Below are positions 7,572 to 14,956 of a DNA stretch of 24,486 nt, one piece after another. Below the pieces are notes generated by a model. That model ran no database searches. It was not told the origin of the DNA and saw only the letters and a program-made list of their open reading frames with translations. The DNA comes from Akkermansiaceae bacterium UBA2367. Lineage in GTDB: Bacteria; Verrucomicrobiota; Verrucomicrobiia; Verrucomicrobiales; DEV007. Location: the NCBI GenBank assembly GCA_002344525.1, contig DDTJ01000083.1, positions 1 through 24,486 of the forward strand. The letters run 5' to 3'. Made by a program: the position numbers and the translations under genes. Position 1 is the stretch's first letter. Every line of letters starts with the position of its first letter.

Positions 7572-7712
7572 GGGTTGAGAGTGGAGGGTTGAGAGTTTGG
7601 AAATGAGCGGCTTGCGCCGGAATCCAAGTTCACTTGAAGGGTTCGTTGCCGCATTGAGGCAACTTCGTTGATTCCGAGACTCTCAACTCTCAACTACCCT
7701 CTCTCAACTATC
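7572..7712. repeat. Inverted GTTGAGAGT / ACTCTCAAC arrays between convergent genes
   Basis: GGGTTGAGAGT occurs twice at 7572-7582 and 7586-7596. ACTCTCAAC-type units occur in tandem at 7679-7694, with a further variant at about 7700-7709 that contains the cimA stop codon. The two arrays are complementary and could fold the 3' ends of both convergent transcripts. This mirrors the inverted array at 43-136. A transcription-end role is inferred. Confidence 0.6.
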
Positions 7713-9284
7713 CACCCCCCTCCGCTTCGTGAGGAAGTAGTCGAAGGAATCGACGAGGGCGCGCCAGCTCGCCTCGATGATGTTGTGGCTGACCCCGACG
7801 GTGCCCCAGGTCTCGTGGTCGGCGGAGCTGAGGATGAGGACTCGGGTCTTCGCGGCGGTGCCCATGTGGCTGTCGATGATGCGGACCTTGTAGTCCTCCA
7901 GTTCCATCTCGTCGATGTGGGGGTAGGCGGGGCGCAGGGCTTTTCGCAAGGCGGCGTCGAGGGCGTTCACCGGACCGTCCCCCTCGGCGACGTGGTATTG
8001 CTCGATGCCGTTGACGACGAGCTTCACGGTGGCGGAGCAGGCTTGGTAGTCGCGCACCCCGTCGCGGCGGAAGGTGCAGTGGTATTCCTGCGCGTCGAAG
8101 AAGGGCTGGTAGGTCTTGAGATGCTGGCGGATGAGCAGCTCGAAGCTCGCCTCGGCCGCCTCGAACTCGTAACCCTGTTCCTCCAGCGACTTGAGACTCT
8201 TGAGGATTTCGAGAGCCTCGGGGCTGCCTTTTTCCACGGGCAGGCCGAGTTCGTCGGCTTTCATGAGCACGTTCGACTGGCCCGACAGCTCCGAGACGAG
8301 GATGCGCTGGCGGTTGCCGACGGTGGCGGGGGCGATGTGCTCGAAGCTGTGGGCGACCTTCTGCACGGCGTTCACGTGCATGCCGCCTTTGTGGGCGAAG
8401 GCGGTCGATCCGACGTAGGGGGCGCGGATGTTGTGGGCGCAGTTGGCGAGGTCGTCGACGAAGTGGGAGAGATGGGTGAGCCGCGAGAGGTCGGGCACGA
8501 CGGGACGCCCCATCTTGAGCTGGAGGTTCGGGATCACGGTGGTGAGGTTGCAATTGCCGACGCGCTCGCCGTAGCCGTTGGCGGTGCCTTGGATCTGGGT
8601 CGCGCCGGCGAGGACGGCGGCGAGGGCGTTGGCGACCCCGACGCCGGTGTCGTCGTGGGTGTGGATGCCGACGGGGATGCCGAGGGTTTTCACGACGATT
8701 TCGGTGATCTCGGCGACCTCGTGGGGCAGGGTGCCGCCGTTGGTGTCGCAGAGCACGAGCCAGTCGGCCCCACCCTCTTTCGCCGCCGCGAGGGTGGCGA
8801 GGGCGTGCTCGGGAGCGTCCTTGTAGCCGTCGAAGAAATGCTCGGCGTCGTAGACCACCTCGCGACCGTGCTCTTTCAAATAGCGGGTCGTGTCGCGGAT
8901 CATGGCGCGGTTCTCCTCCTCCGTGGTGCCGAGGATCTCGGTGACGTGGAGTCGCCAGCTCTTGCCGAAAAAGGTGATGACCGGCGTTTTCGCCTCCAGC
9001 AGGGTGCGCACCTGGGCGTCGTCCTCGACCGGGGTGTCCTTGCGGCGGGTGCTGCCGAAGGCGGCGATGCGGGCGTGCTTCCATTCCAGATCGGCGGCCT
9101 GTTCGAAGAAGGAGACGTCCTTGGGATTCGATCCCGGCCAACCGCCCTCGATGTAGTGGATCCCGAAGGCGTCGAGCTCCTTGGCGATGCGGATCTTGTC
9201 GAGCGAACTGAAGTTCACGCCTTCGCCTTGGGTGCCGTCGCGCAGGGTCGTGTCGTAGAGTTTCACGTCGGGATGTTTGCTCAT
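7704..9284 (-). CDS. cimA: (R)-citramalate synthase
   Basis: Condenses acetyl-CoA with pyruvate to (R)-citramalate, the first step of the threonine-independent route to isoleucine. The 526-residue protein has the DRE-TIM domain at the N-terminus (YDTTLRDG at 10-17, metal-binding IHTHDD, and GYGERVGN) and the LeuA-type regulatory dimerisation domain at the C-terminus (about 400-526, ending near TVGVSHNIIEASWRALVDSF). N-terminal QGEGVNFSSLDK and the long EGGWPGSNPKD segment are typical of the CimA/TIGR00977 branch rather than LeuA or homocitrate synthase. The start at 9284 (MSKHPDVK) gives the normal family length. An upstream in-frame extension to 9476 is low-complexity and rejected. The C-terminal domain suggests feedback control by isoleucine. 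It is 202 bp downstream of the nucleotidyltransferase pair and probably independently transcribed. Confidence 0.93.
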   Translation of the reverse strand: MSKHPDVKLYDTTLRDGTQGEGVNFSSLDKIRIAKELDAFGIHYIEGGWPGSNPKDVSFFEQAADLEWKHARIAAFGSTRRKDTPVEDDAQVRTLLEAKTPVITFFGKSWRLHVTEILGTTEEENRAMIRDTTRYLKEHGREVVYDAEHFFDGYKDAPEHALATLAAAKEGGADWLVLCDTNGGTLPHEVAEITEIVVKTLGIPVGIHTHDDTGVGVANALAAVLAGATQIQGTANGYGERVGNCNLTTVIPNLQLKMGRPVVPDLSRLTHLSHFVDDLANCAHNIRAPYVGSTAFAHKGGMHVNAVQKVAHSFEHIAPATVGNRQRILVSELSGQSNVLMKADELGLPVEKGSPEALEILKSLKSLEEQGYEFEAAEASFELLIRQHLKTYQPFFDAQEYHCTFRRDGVRDYQACSATVKLVVNGIEQYHVAEGDGPVNALDAALRKALRPAYPHIDEMELEDYKVRIIDSHMGTAAKTRVLILSSADHETWGTVGVSHNIIEASWRALVDSFDYFLTKRRGVDS

Positions 9285-9486
9285 GGGAAAAAGGGTCGGG
9301 AGAGGGGAGGGGTGATCCCGACTCGGTTTTTCCGGCATGTGGAAACAATGGACCGACTCGCAAATCACCCGGCGGGTCAGCCGATAATGATCGCGATGCG
9401 AATGATGGAGCGTTCGATGAGGCGGTCCATGCCGTGGGAAGGCCGCGAAGATAAACCCGCCGCCACGGGGACGCAATCCCTATTGT

Positions 9487-9687
9487 TCAGAGGCAGGAAC
9501 CCCCGCGCGGCAGCGGGAGGCGGACGCGGAGGAAGTTCGTCCGCTTCTCGATGGGCAGGGCGAGGCGGCGGCGGATCAGGTCTTCCAACTCCAAGTCGGA
9601 TTCGGCCCGCAGGGCCTCCAAGCGTTTTCTGCGGCTGGGGGTCGGTTTGGAAGGCCGGGGGGATGGATCAGGCTTTTTCATCTTCAT
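9487..9687 (-). CDS. Small basic protein paired with the nucleotidyltransferase
   Basis: A 66-residue protein starting at the ATG at 9687 (9681 is also possible). It overlaps the end of the upstream nucleotidyltransferase gene by 20 bp, which implies translational coupling. The N-terminus is Pro/Lys-rich and probably disordered (MKMKKPDPSPRPSKPTPS). The rest is helical and charged (RRKRLEALRAESDLELEDL, then IRRRLALPIEKRTNFLRVR) and ends PRGGSCL. I recall similar short proteins with a terminal 'NFLR.R...GGS.L' next to AbiEii-like nucleotidyltransferase genes in Verrucomicrobiota and related bacteria, but know of no tested function. It may be a toxin-antitoxin partner. The reading frame continues upstream to 9873 inside the neighbour, but that part looks like out-of-frame shadow. 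Confidence 0.6.
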   Translation of the reverse strand: MKMKKPDPSPRPSKPTPSRRKRLEALRAESDLELEDLIRRRLALPIEKRTNFLRVRLPLPRGGSCL

Positions 9688-10156
9688 TCCGGCGGGTTTC
9701 CCGTTGAATCCGAAGCGTCTCCTCAAGCGTCGGAAGCACGGCGAGATCACGGGCTCGGCCTGCGGTTCGCTTGCTTTTGACAATATCCTCCAAGCTCGCC
9801 AAGAGCAAGCGCTCCCCGAGGATTTCGACTTCGCTGGATCGCGCTTTGAGCCCCTCGAAGGAGCGGATTCCATGGATCACGGGAAGGAAATCGAGCTGGA
9901 TGCCCCGGTCGTCGTTGCAGAGTCGATAGAGATTGGAGACAGGATAGAAGGGGCGCAGGATCACGCCTTCCAGCGACTTGGCCACGGCCTTGAGCTTTCG
10001 CAGATTGAGCGGAGTCTCGCGGAACATGAAATCGATGTCCATCGTGGTGACGGGAGCGCCGTGCAGGGCGCCGGCGGCATTGCCGATCATCACCGCTTCG
10101 AGACGGTGGCGGTTCATCGCCTTGAGCACTTCTCCCAAGATGGGGCTGGCATCCAT
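9668..10156 (-). CDS. Predicted nucleotidyltransferase (AbiEii/MNT-like)
   Basis: A 162-residue protein with a minimal nucleotidyltransferase fold. It shows the family's first strand and helix (AVMIGNAAGALHG, 21-33) and the metal-binding TxDxDF motif (T38, D40, D42 in TTMDIDFMF). A third acidic position is in IQLDFL (D89). A helical C-terminus contains LLASLEDIVKSKRTAGRARD, the conserved 'D...SK..AgR.KD' element of this family. Such proteins are common as stand-alone enzymes or as toxin components of type II/IV toxin-antitoxin systems. The start at 10156 is chosen because upstream residues are Arg/Gly-rich non-conserved sequence. It lies 46 bp downstream of obg on the same strand, and its 3' end overlaps the small basic protein gene. 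The pair may ride on the obg transcript. Confidence 0.78.
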   Translation of the reverse strand: MDASPILGEVLKAMNRHRLEAVMIGNAAGALHGAPVTTMDIDFMFRETPLNLRKLKAVAKSLEGVILRPFYPVSNLYRLCNDDRGIQLDFLPVIHGIRSFEGLKARSSEVEILGERLLLASLEDIVKSKRTAGRARDLAVLPTLEETLRIQRETRRNEDEKA

Positions 10157-10202
10157 GAGCAAAGAGTAAGGTTGGTTCCGCAAGTGCTCAAACGGAGGCC
10201 GC

Positions 10203-11318
10203 CTACCCCGGCCGCCGCCCCGCCAGTTCACAGAGGCGTTGCTTCAACTCATCCAGCCCCAGCCCGGTGTCGGCGGAGATGGGGAGGATCTCCTGTTTCG
10301 GAAAGCGGGTGCGCAGGGCCTCCAGACCGCCGGCGGCTTCGGGCAGGTCCATCTTGTTCGCGACGATCAGCCATGGCCGTTCGACGAGGCGCTCGTCGTA
10401 GAGCTTCAGCTCCTGCCGCAGGATCTGGATGTCCGAGACCGGATCGCGCCGATCCACCCCGGCGGCGTCGACGACGAAGAGGAAGATGGAGCAGCGGCTG
10501 ATGTGGCGCAGGAAGTCGTGGCCGAGGCCCACGTTGCGGTGCGCCCCCTCGATGAGGCCGGGGATGTCCGCCACGGTGGTGCGGTAGAAGCCGGGGAACT
10601 CGACGACCCCGACCATGGGCGTCAGGGTGGTGAAGGGATACGAGGCCACCTTGGGCGTGGCGTTCGAGAGCGCCCCGAGCAGGGTCGATTTCCCCGCGTT
10701 CGGAAAGCCGACGAGGCCGATGTCGGCGATGCGGCGCAGTTCGAGATGGAACCAGCCCTCCTCTCCCTTGGTCCCCTCGGTGAACTCGATGGGGGCTTGG
10801 TTCGTGTCGGTGCGGAAGCGCCAGTTGCCCTTGCCGCCGACTCCGCCCTGGCAGAGGACGAAGCGCTGCCCCGCTTCGGTGAGGTCGGCGACGACTTCGC
10901 CGACGGTGGGATCGTCTCCGGGGAAGACGTCGCCCTCCTCGGTGCTTTCTTCCATGAATTCCCCGGCGTCGAACTCGTCGCCCTCTTCCTCCTCATCCTG
11001 CCGTCGTTTCGGGACGGGGGCTTCGCTGCGGCAGACGAGGGTGCCGGGCGGGACTTTCAGCACGAGAGGCTTGCCCGAGCGGCCCGTCTTTTTTCGGCCT
11101 TGGCCGGGAGCGCCCTTCTCGGCGAGCTGGTTCGGTTTGAAGAAGAAGGCGCGCAGGTTGTCGGTGTGGGGATCGACGACCAGGACGACATCCGCGCCGC
11201 GCCCGCCGTCCCCGCCGTCGGGGCCGCCTTTGGGTTCGAATTTCTCGCGGCGGAAGCTGGAGCAGCCGTTCCCACCGTCGCCGGCTTTGGCGAAAATGCG
11301 GATGTGGTCGACGAACAT
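10203..11318 (-). CDS. obg: Obg family GTPase (50S assembly / stress GTPase) with acidic insert
   Basis: A 371-residue GTPase of the Obg/CgtA family, which binds late 50S ribosomal intermediates and responds to ppGpp. The N-terminal Obg domain carries the Gly-rich loops (KAGDGGNGCSSFRREKF; GGPDGGDGGRGADV). The G domain shows P-loop GFPNAGKS (204-211), switch I YPFTTLTP (about 227-234), DIPG (251-254), NKMD (321-324) and SAD (348-350). Unusually, the Obg domain contains an extra acidic stretch at about residues 100-138, rich in Asp and Glu, where homologs have a short turn between PPGT and the 'vvaDL.e.GqrF' strand. There is no C-terminal OCT domain. The start at 11318 gives the canonical MFVDHIRIF N-terminus; the upstream extension is rejected. 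The divergent region upstream carries two DnaA-box nonamers. Confidence 0.95.
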   Translation of the reverse strand: MFVDHIRIFAKAGDGGNGCSSFRREKFEPKGGPDGGDGGRGADVVLVVDPHTDNLRAFFFKPNQLAEKGAPGQGRKKTGRSGKPLVLKVPPGTLVCRSEAPVPKRRQDEEEEGDEFDAGEFMEESTEEGDVFPGDDPTVGEVVADLTEAGQRFVLCQGGVGGKGNWRFRTDTNQAPIEFTEGTKGEEGWFHLELRRIADIGLVGFPNAGKSTLLGALSNATPKVASYPFTTLTPMVGVVEFPGFYRTTVADIPGLIEGAHRNVGLGHDFLRHISRCSIFLFVVDAAGVDRRDPVSDIQILRQELKLYDERLVERPWLIVANKMDLPEAAGGLEALRTRFPKQEILPISADTGLGLDELKQRLCELAGRRPG

Positions 11319-11382
11319 GGCGGGGGAGGGGATTCGGTGGTGAAACCGCACCGATACCACCGATTTTCGCGTTTTCCCCAAG

Positions 11383-11466
11383 TTATTCACAAGCTTTTCC
11401 CAAAGGGGGCATTGGCGTGGCGGGGATTCGGGCGTTTCCCCGCCGTTTTTCACCCGGTTATTCACA
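11383..11466 (+). promoter_or_regulatory. Two directly repeated consensus DnaA boxes
   Basis: TTATTCACA occurs exactly at 11383-11391 and again at 11458-11466, both matching the DnaA-box consensus TTATNCACA. Similarity extends further: GTTATTCACAAGCTTTTCC versus GTTATTCACA-GCTTGTTCC. They lie 75 bp apart in the approximately 300-bp region between the divergent obg and exporter genes. Possible roles are DnaA control of obg, a DnaA-titration site or part of a replication origin. I see no AT-rich unwinding element, so an origin is less likely. The rest of 11319-11614 shows no gene. Confidence 0.5.
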
Positions 11467-11614
11467 GCTTGTTCCATGGTGGTGGGCTGGCCTGCATTTT
11501 TCCTGGGACGATACAGTCTGGCGTGGGGCTTCCCTTGCTGCGTCCGCGACGAAAGGGTGGGAACGTGGGCCGCCGGTTGACCAGAGGGGGGTGCGGGGCT
11601 TTGGTTGTCCGGTC

Positions 11615-12811
11615 GTGCGTCGCTTCCTTCCAGCCTTGCTTCTTCTCCTCGCCAGCCCGCTCGCGGCGCAGGAGGCGGTGCGCGGTTTCGTGGCGGTGGA
11701 GCCTTTCGAGTTCCGCCTCGAAGCGCTCGTGAAGCCCGAGGCTTGGCGCCAAGCTTGGCGGATGAAGGGCGACACGATCGGTCCGGGGGAGCGGCGGATC
11801 GTGCTCGACCAATTGCTCGCCCTTTTCGAGTCGGAGGTGAAGGTGACGAGTCCGGGCGTGGACCTCGCCTTCACCGAGCGGAGCGTGCGTTTCCTCGTGC
11901 CGGATGCGGAGAAGGGCTTCGTCCCGGACGAGCGCGAGGCCATTCCGCTGTCGGAGGCGCTCGTCGGATTGACCCTTTCGGCGACGGCACAGGGGATTTC
12001 GGCCTTCGATCTGGAGTGGCGCTGGTTCGCTCCGGGGCAGGAGCGCCTCGTGTTGGAGATCGCGAGCGGCGGCAAGCCTTCGGCACGGCTCCTCACCCCG
12101 ACGGAAAGCCGCGCCAGTTGGAAGCTCGAAGGCGGGGCCGAGGCCCCGGCCCTGCGACCCGTACCGACGCCGGAGCGGCGGGAGGGACGGCCTTTGCGCC
12201 TCCTCCTCCCCCTCGGTCTCATGATGATCGCGGCGGCGGCGATCGTGGTGCTGCGCCGGAAATCGAAGTCGCCCGCGTGGATCGGATGGCTCCTCGTCGG
12301 CGGGGTCGCTGCGGGAGTCGTCGCCCTGCGCTTTCATACGAGCGAGGTCGTCCGGCCCGTCGGCGCGGACGTCGAGGGGCTCGTCCATGCCCTGCTGCGC
12401 AATACCTATCACGCCTTCGATTTCCGGGACGAGTCGGCCATTTACGACACCCTCGAAGCGAGCGTGACCGGGCCGCTCCTCGAACGCGTCTATCTGGAGA
12501 TGCGCTCCTCGCTCGAACTGGAGAACGCGGGAGGCCCGCGCGTGCGGGTCCACGAGATCGCCCTGCGCCAGTGCGAGGAGCTTCCCGGCGGCGTCCCGGA
12601 GGCGGACGGCTTCCGGACGCGGGCGGAGTGGGTCACCATCGGCGAGGTCACCCACTGGGGCCACACGCATGAGCGCACGAACCGCTACGAGGCGGAGATT
12701 TCCCTGACCGCTGCGGACGCTTGGAAAATCAGCGGCCTCGAACTGCTCGACGAGGAGCGCGTCCAGAAAGTCTCCCGCCGTCCTGTTGCGACCGAAGCGA
12801 CCGAACCATGA
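11615..12811 (+). CDS. Secreted/membrane protein of a three-gene ABC export operon, function unknown
   Basis: A 398-residue protein beginning with a signal peptide (MRRFLPALLLLLASPLAAQE) if translation starts at the GTG at 11615. GTG at 11591 is an alternative, and the ATG-less upstream reading to 11417 is rejected. Residues 20-185 form an extracytoplasmic region. Two hydrophobic helices follow (about 193-213 and 221-238). A C-terminal domain of about 150 residues contains LLRNTYHAFDFRDESAIYD and a charged tail. The C-terminal part resembles a conserved domain seen beside FtsX-type exporters in planctomycetes and verrucomicrobia, but I know no assigned function. Its stop codon overlaps the start of the ATPase gene (ATGA, 12808-12811), so the three genes are translationally coupled. 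It is a plausible accessory or substrate-handling subunit. Confidence 0.75.
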   Translation: MRRFLPALLLLLASPLAAQEAVRGFVAVEPFEFRLEALVKPEAWRQAWRMKGDTIGPGERRIVLDQLLALFESEVKVTSPGVDLAFTERSVRFLVPDAEKGFVPDEREAIPLSEALVGLTLSATAQGISAFDLEWRWFAPGQERLVLEIASGGKPSARLLTPTESRASWKLEGGAEAPALRPVPTPERREGRPLRLLLPLGLMMIAAAAIVVLRRKSKSPAWIGWLLVGGVAAGVVALRFHTSEVVRPVGADVEGLVHALLRNTYHAFDFRDESAIYDTLEASVTGPLLERVYLEMRSSLELENAGGPRVRVHEIALRQCEELPGGVPEADGFRTRAEWVTIGEVTHWGHTHERTNRYEAEISLTAADAWKISGLELLDEERVQKVSRRPVATEATEP

Positions 12812-13476
12812 TCCTTTGCGAAGATCTGCGATTCTCCTATCCGGGTGACGCCTTCGATTTGCGGATCGAGCGCTTTGCGGTCGCCGCAGGCGAAACCGTC
12901 GCCTTGGTCGGTGCGAGCGGTTGCGGTAAGACGACGTTGATCAACCTGATCTCGGGTATTTTGACTCCCAAATCGGGAAAAGTCACAGTGGACTCAGTCG
13001 AGCTGAGCGCCGAGCCGTTCGCCGCCCGGCAGCGCTTCCGCATCGAGCGCATCGGTCTCGTGCCGCAGAGCTTCGAGCTGCTCGACTATCTCACGGTGCG
13101 GGAGAACCTCCTCGTGCCTTTCCGCGTCAGTTCGGCCTTGCGACTTTCCCCCGGGGCGATGGCTCGTTGCGGCGAACTGGCGGAGCGGGCCGGCATCGCC
13201 GCGCAGCTCGACAAGTTCCCCGGCCAGCTCTCGCAGGGCGAGCGCCAGCGCGCCGCGCTCTGCCGGGGGCTCGCCACCTCGCCGCGCCTCCTTCTCGCCG
13301 ACGAGCCTACCGGCAACCTCGACCCCGACAACCAAGACCGCGTCGTCTCCCTTCTCCTCGACGAGGCTGGGCGGATCGGCGCGACGGTGCTCATGATCAC
13401 GCACGATCCCGTGCTGCTGCCGCGCTTCGACCGGGTCGTCGACGTTCTTGCCCTGCGGAAAGGGGGGCGGGCATGA
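12808..13476 (+). CDS. ABC transporter ATP-binding protein, LolD/MacB type
   Basis: A 222-residue ATPase of the LolD/MacB/FtsE class that powers an FtsX-type permease. Walker A GASGCGKT (35-42), Q-loop Q87, signature LSQGE (141-145), Walker B LLLADE (161-166) and the switch His199 are all present, so it should be active. The start ATG at 12808 overlaps the preceding stop by 4 bp, and its own stop overlaps the permease start by 4 bp (ATGA, 13473-13476). This indicates stoichiometric co-translation. The substrate (lipoprotein, peptide or lipid) cannot be told from the sequence. Confidence 0.95.
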   Translation: MILCEDLRFSYPGDAFDLRIERFAVAAGETVALVGASGCGKTTLINLISGILTPKSGKVTVDSVELSAEPFAARQRFRIERIGLVPQSFELLDYLTVRENLLVPFRVSSALRLSPGAMARCGELAERAGIAAQLDKFPGQLSQGERQRAALCRGLATSPRLLLADEPTGNLDPDNQDRVVSLLLDEAGRIGATVLMITHDPVLLPRFDRVVDVLALRKGGRA

Positions 13477-14654
13477 ACTTCGGCGGCGTCCTCTACCTCG
13501 GCTGGCGCTACCTCGCGCGAAATCGCGTCAAGACCGGGCTCCTCGTCGCCGCCTTCGCGCTCGTCTGGCTGCTCCCGGCGGGGCTGGCCCTCGTCGTGGG
13601 CAAGGTCGAGGCGCAACTGCGTTCGCGGGCGCAGGGGACTCCGCTCCTCCTCGGCCAAGCGGGCAGTCCGCTGGAGCTGGTCTTCAACGGGCTTTACTTC
13701 ACGAAGCCGCAGGTCGCGACCCTGCCCTACGGCGAGACCGAGGCGGTCGCCGAAAGCGGGCTCGGCACGGTGATCCCGCTCTACGCCCGATACTCCGCCG
13801 GGGGCCATCGCATCGTCGGCACGACACTGGATTATTTCGATTTCCGCGGTCTCGAAATTCGCGAAGGCCGGGGGCTGGTCGAACTCGGGGAATGCGTCGT
13901 CGGGGCGACGGCGGCGGAGCGGAACGGGATCGCTCCGGGCGATGCGGTCATCTCCACGCCCGAGACCCTCTTCGACCTCGCCGGGGTCTACCCGCTGAAA
14001 ATGCGCGTCGTCGGCGTGCTCGCCCCGACAGGGACTCCCGACGACGCGGCCCTGTTCGTCGATCTGAAGACCGCTTGGATCATCGAGGGGCTGGGCCACG
14101 GACACGAGGACGCCGAATCCCTTGGGGAGGAGTCGAAGCTGCCGGAGTCACCGGACGGAGCGGTGCGGCTCAACGCCTCGGTGGTGCAATACAACGAGAT
14201 CACCGAGGAGAACGCCGGGAGCTTCCATTTCCACGGCGAGATCGCCGACTACCCTGTGACCGCCGCCATTGTCGTCCCGGGCGACGCCAAGGGGCAGGCC
14301 CTGCTGAAGGGGCGCTACGGAAAGGCCGGCGGCCTCCAGCTCGTCTCGCCCGCCGGCGAGATGGACGAGCTTTTCGACACCGTCTTCAGCGTGCAGCGGC
14401 TCGTGCTGCGCCTGCTCTTCGCCATCGGTCTGGCGACGCTGGCGATCGGGGCGCTCGTCTTCCTTCTGTCGAACCGGCTGCGGCGCGACGAGTTCCGCCA
14501 TCTCCGCCATCTCGGGGCCGATCCGGGGACGCTGAGGGCGCTCGTCGCCTTCGAGGCGGCCTTCGTCGTGGCGGCGAGCCTCGTCGTGGGCGGGGCGGGA
14601 CTGGCGGTGTTGCATCTGGCCGCGCCGATGCTGGTGCGGGGCTGGGTGGGGTGA
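13473..14654 (+). CDS. FtsX/MacB-like ABC permease, short C-terminus
   Basis: A 393-residue permease partner of the preceding ATPase. One membrane helix near the N-terminus (about 21-43) is followed by a 260-residue extracytoplasmic domain (MacB_PCD-like, including a VVGATAAERNGIAPGDAV substructure) and two C-terminal helices (about 309-333 and 356-383). They are separated by a cytoplasmic loop with RLRRDEFRHLRHLGADPGT, the coupling region typical of FtsX permeases. Canonical MacB/LolE permeases have a fourth helix after this; here the protein stops directly after the third. It may be a naturally short subfamily or a truncated copy. No continuation is visible in any frame downstream. The start is fixed by the ATGA overlap. 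Confidence 0.85.
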   Translation: MNFGGVLYLGWRYLARNRVKTGLLVAAFALVWLLPAGLALVVGKVEAQLRSRAQGTPLLLGQAGSPLELVFNGLYFTKPQVATLPYGETEAVAESGLGTVIPLYARYSAGGHRIVGTTLDYFDFRGLEIREGRGLVELGECVVGATAAERNGIAPGDAVISTPETLFDLAGVYPLKMRVVGVLAPTGTPDDAALFVDLKTAWIIEGLGHGHEDAESLGEESKLPESPDGAVRLNASVVQYNEITEENAGSFHFHGEIADYPVTAAIVVPGDAKGQALLKGRYGKAGGLQLVSPAGEMDELFDTVFSVQRLVLRLLFAIGLATLAIGALVFLLSNRLRRDEFRHLRHLGADPGTLRALVAFEAAFVVAASLVVGGAGLAVLHLAAPMLVRGWVG

Positions 14655-14802
14655 GCGTGGGGAGCTGGCGTGTCGTCGGTATTGTTTCCAACGCTGAATG
14701 CCCACTTCATCCATCAGGGACTGGCACAAGCGGAATGAATGAAACTGCTGAACCGGACCACTTTCAAGGAAGTCGATGGGCGATACGAAAACCAAAGCAG
14801 AG

Positions 14803-14954
14803 CGAGCCTCTTGCAAAACCTTCTTCCATTTGCGGCCATTCGCGTCCCATTCGTGAAAATTCGCGTTTTCCATCTTTTTGGAACGCGAATGGCCGCAGAT
14901 GTCCGCGAATAACCGCAAATCAGGACCGACGAAGAGAGTTTTGCAAGAAGCTCG
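14803..14954. repeat. 152-bp inverted-repeat element with ATTCGCG-rich core
   Basis: Terminal arms CGAGCCTCTTGCAAAAC (14803-14819) and GTTTTGCAAGAAGCTCG (14938-14954) are complementary with one mismatch. An inner pair also folds: TGCGGCCATTCGCGT (14831-14845) and ACGCGAATGGCCGCA (about 14883-14898). The core contains several ATTCGCG/ATTCGTG units, a motif common in dispersed intergenic repeats. It ends 2 bp before the stop codon of the minus-strand serine hydrolase and could terminate transcription from both sides. It is MITE-like in form, with no ORF. The remaining 14655-14802 shows no feature. Confidence 0.7.
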
Positions 14955-14956
14955 AG

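Noticed and set aside
7668..9707. Very long plus-strand ORF opposite cimA
   Set aside because: High-GC shadow of cimA; Gly/Val/Asp-rich with no recognisable domain, while the minus strand encodes a clear CimA.
11319..11614. Chromosomal origin of replication
   Set aside because: Only two DnaA boxes and no AT-rich unwinding region or dnaA/dnaN/rpmH neighbours; kept as a regulatory candidate only.
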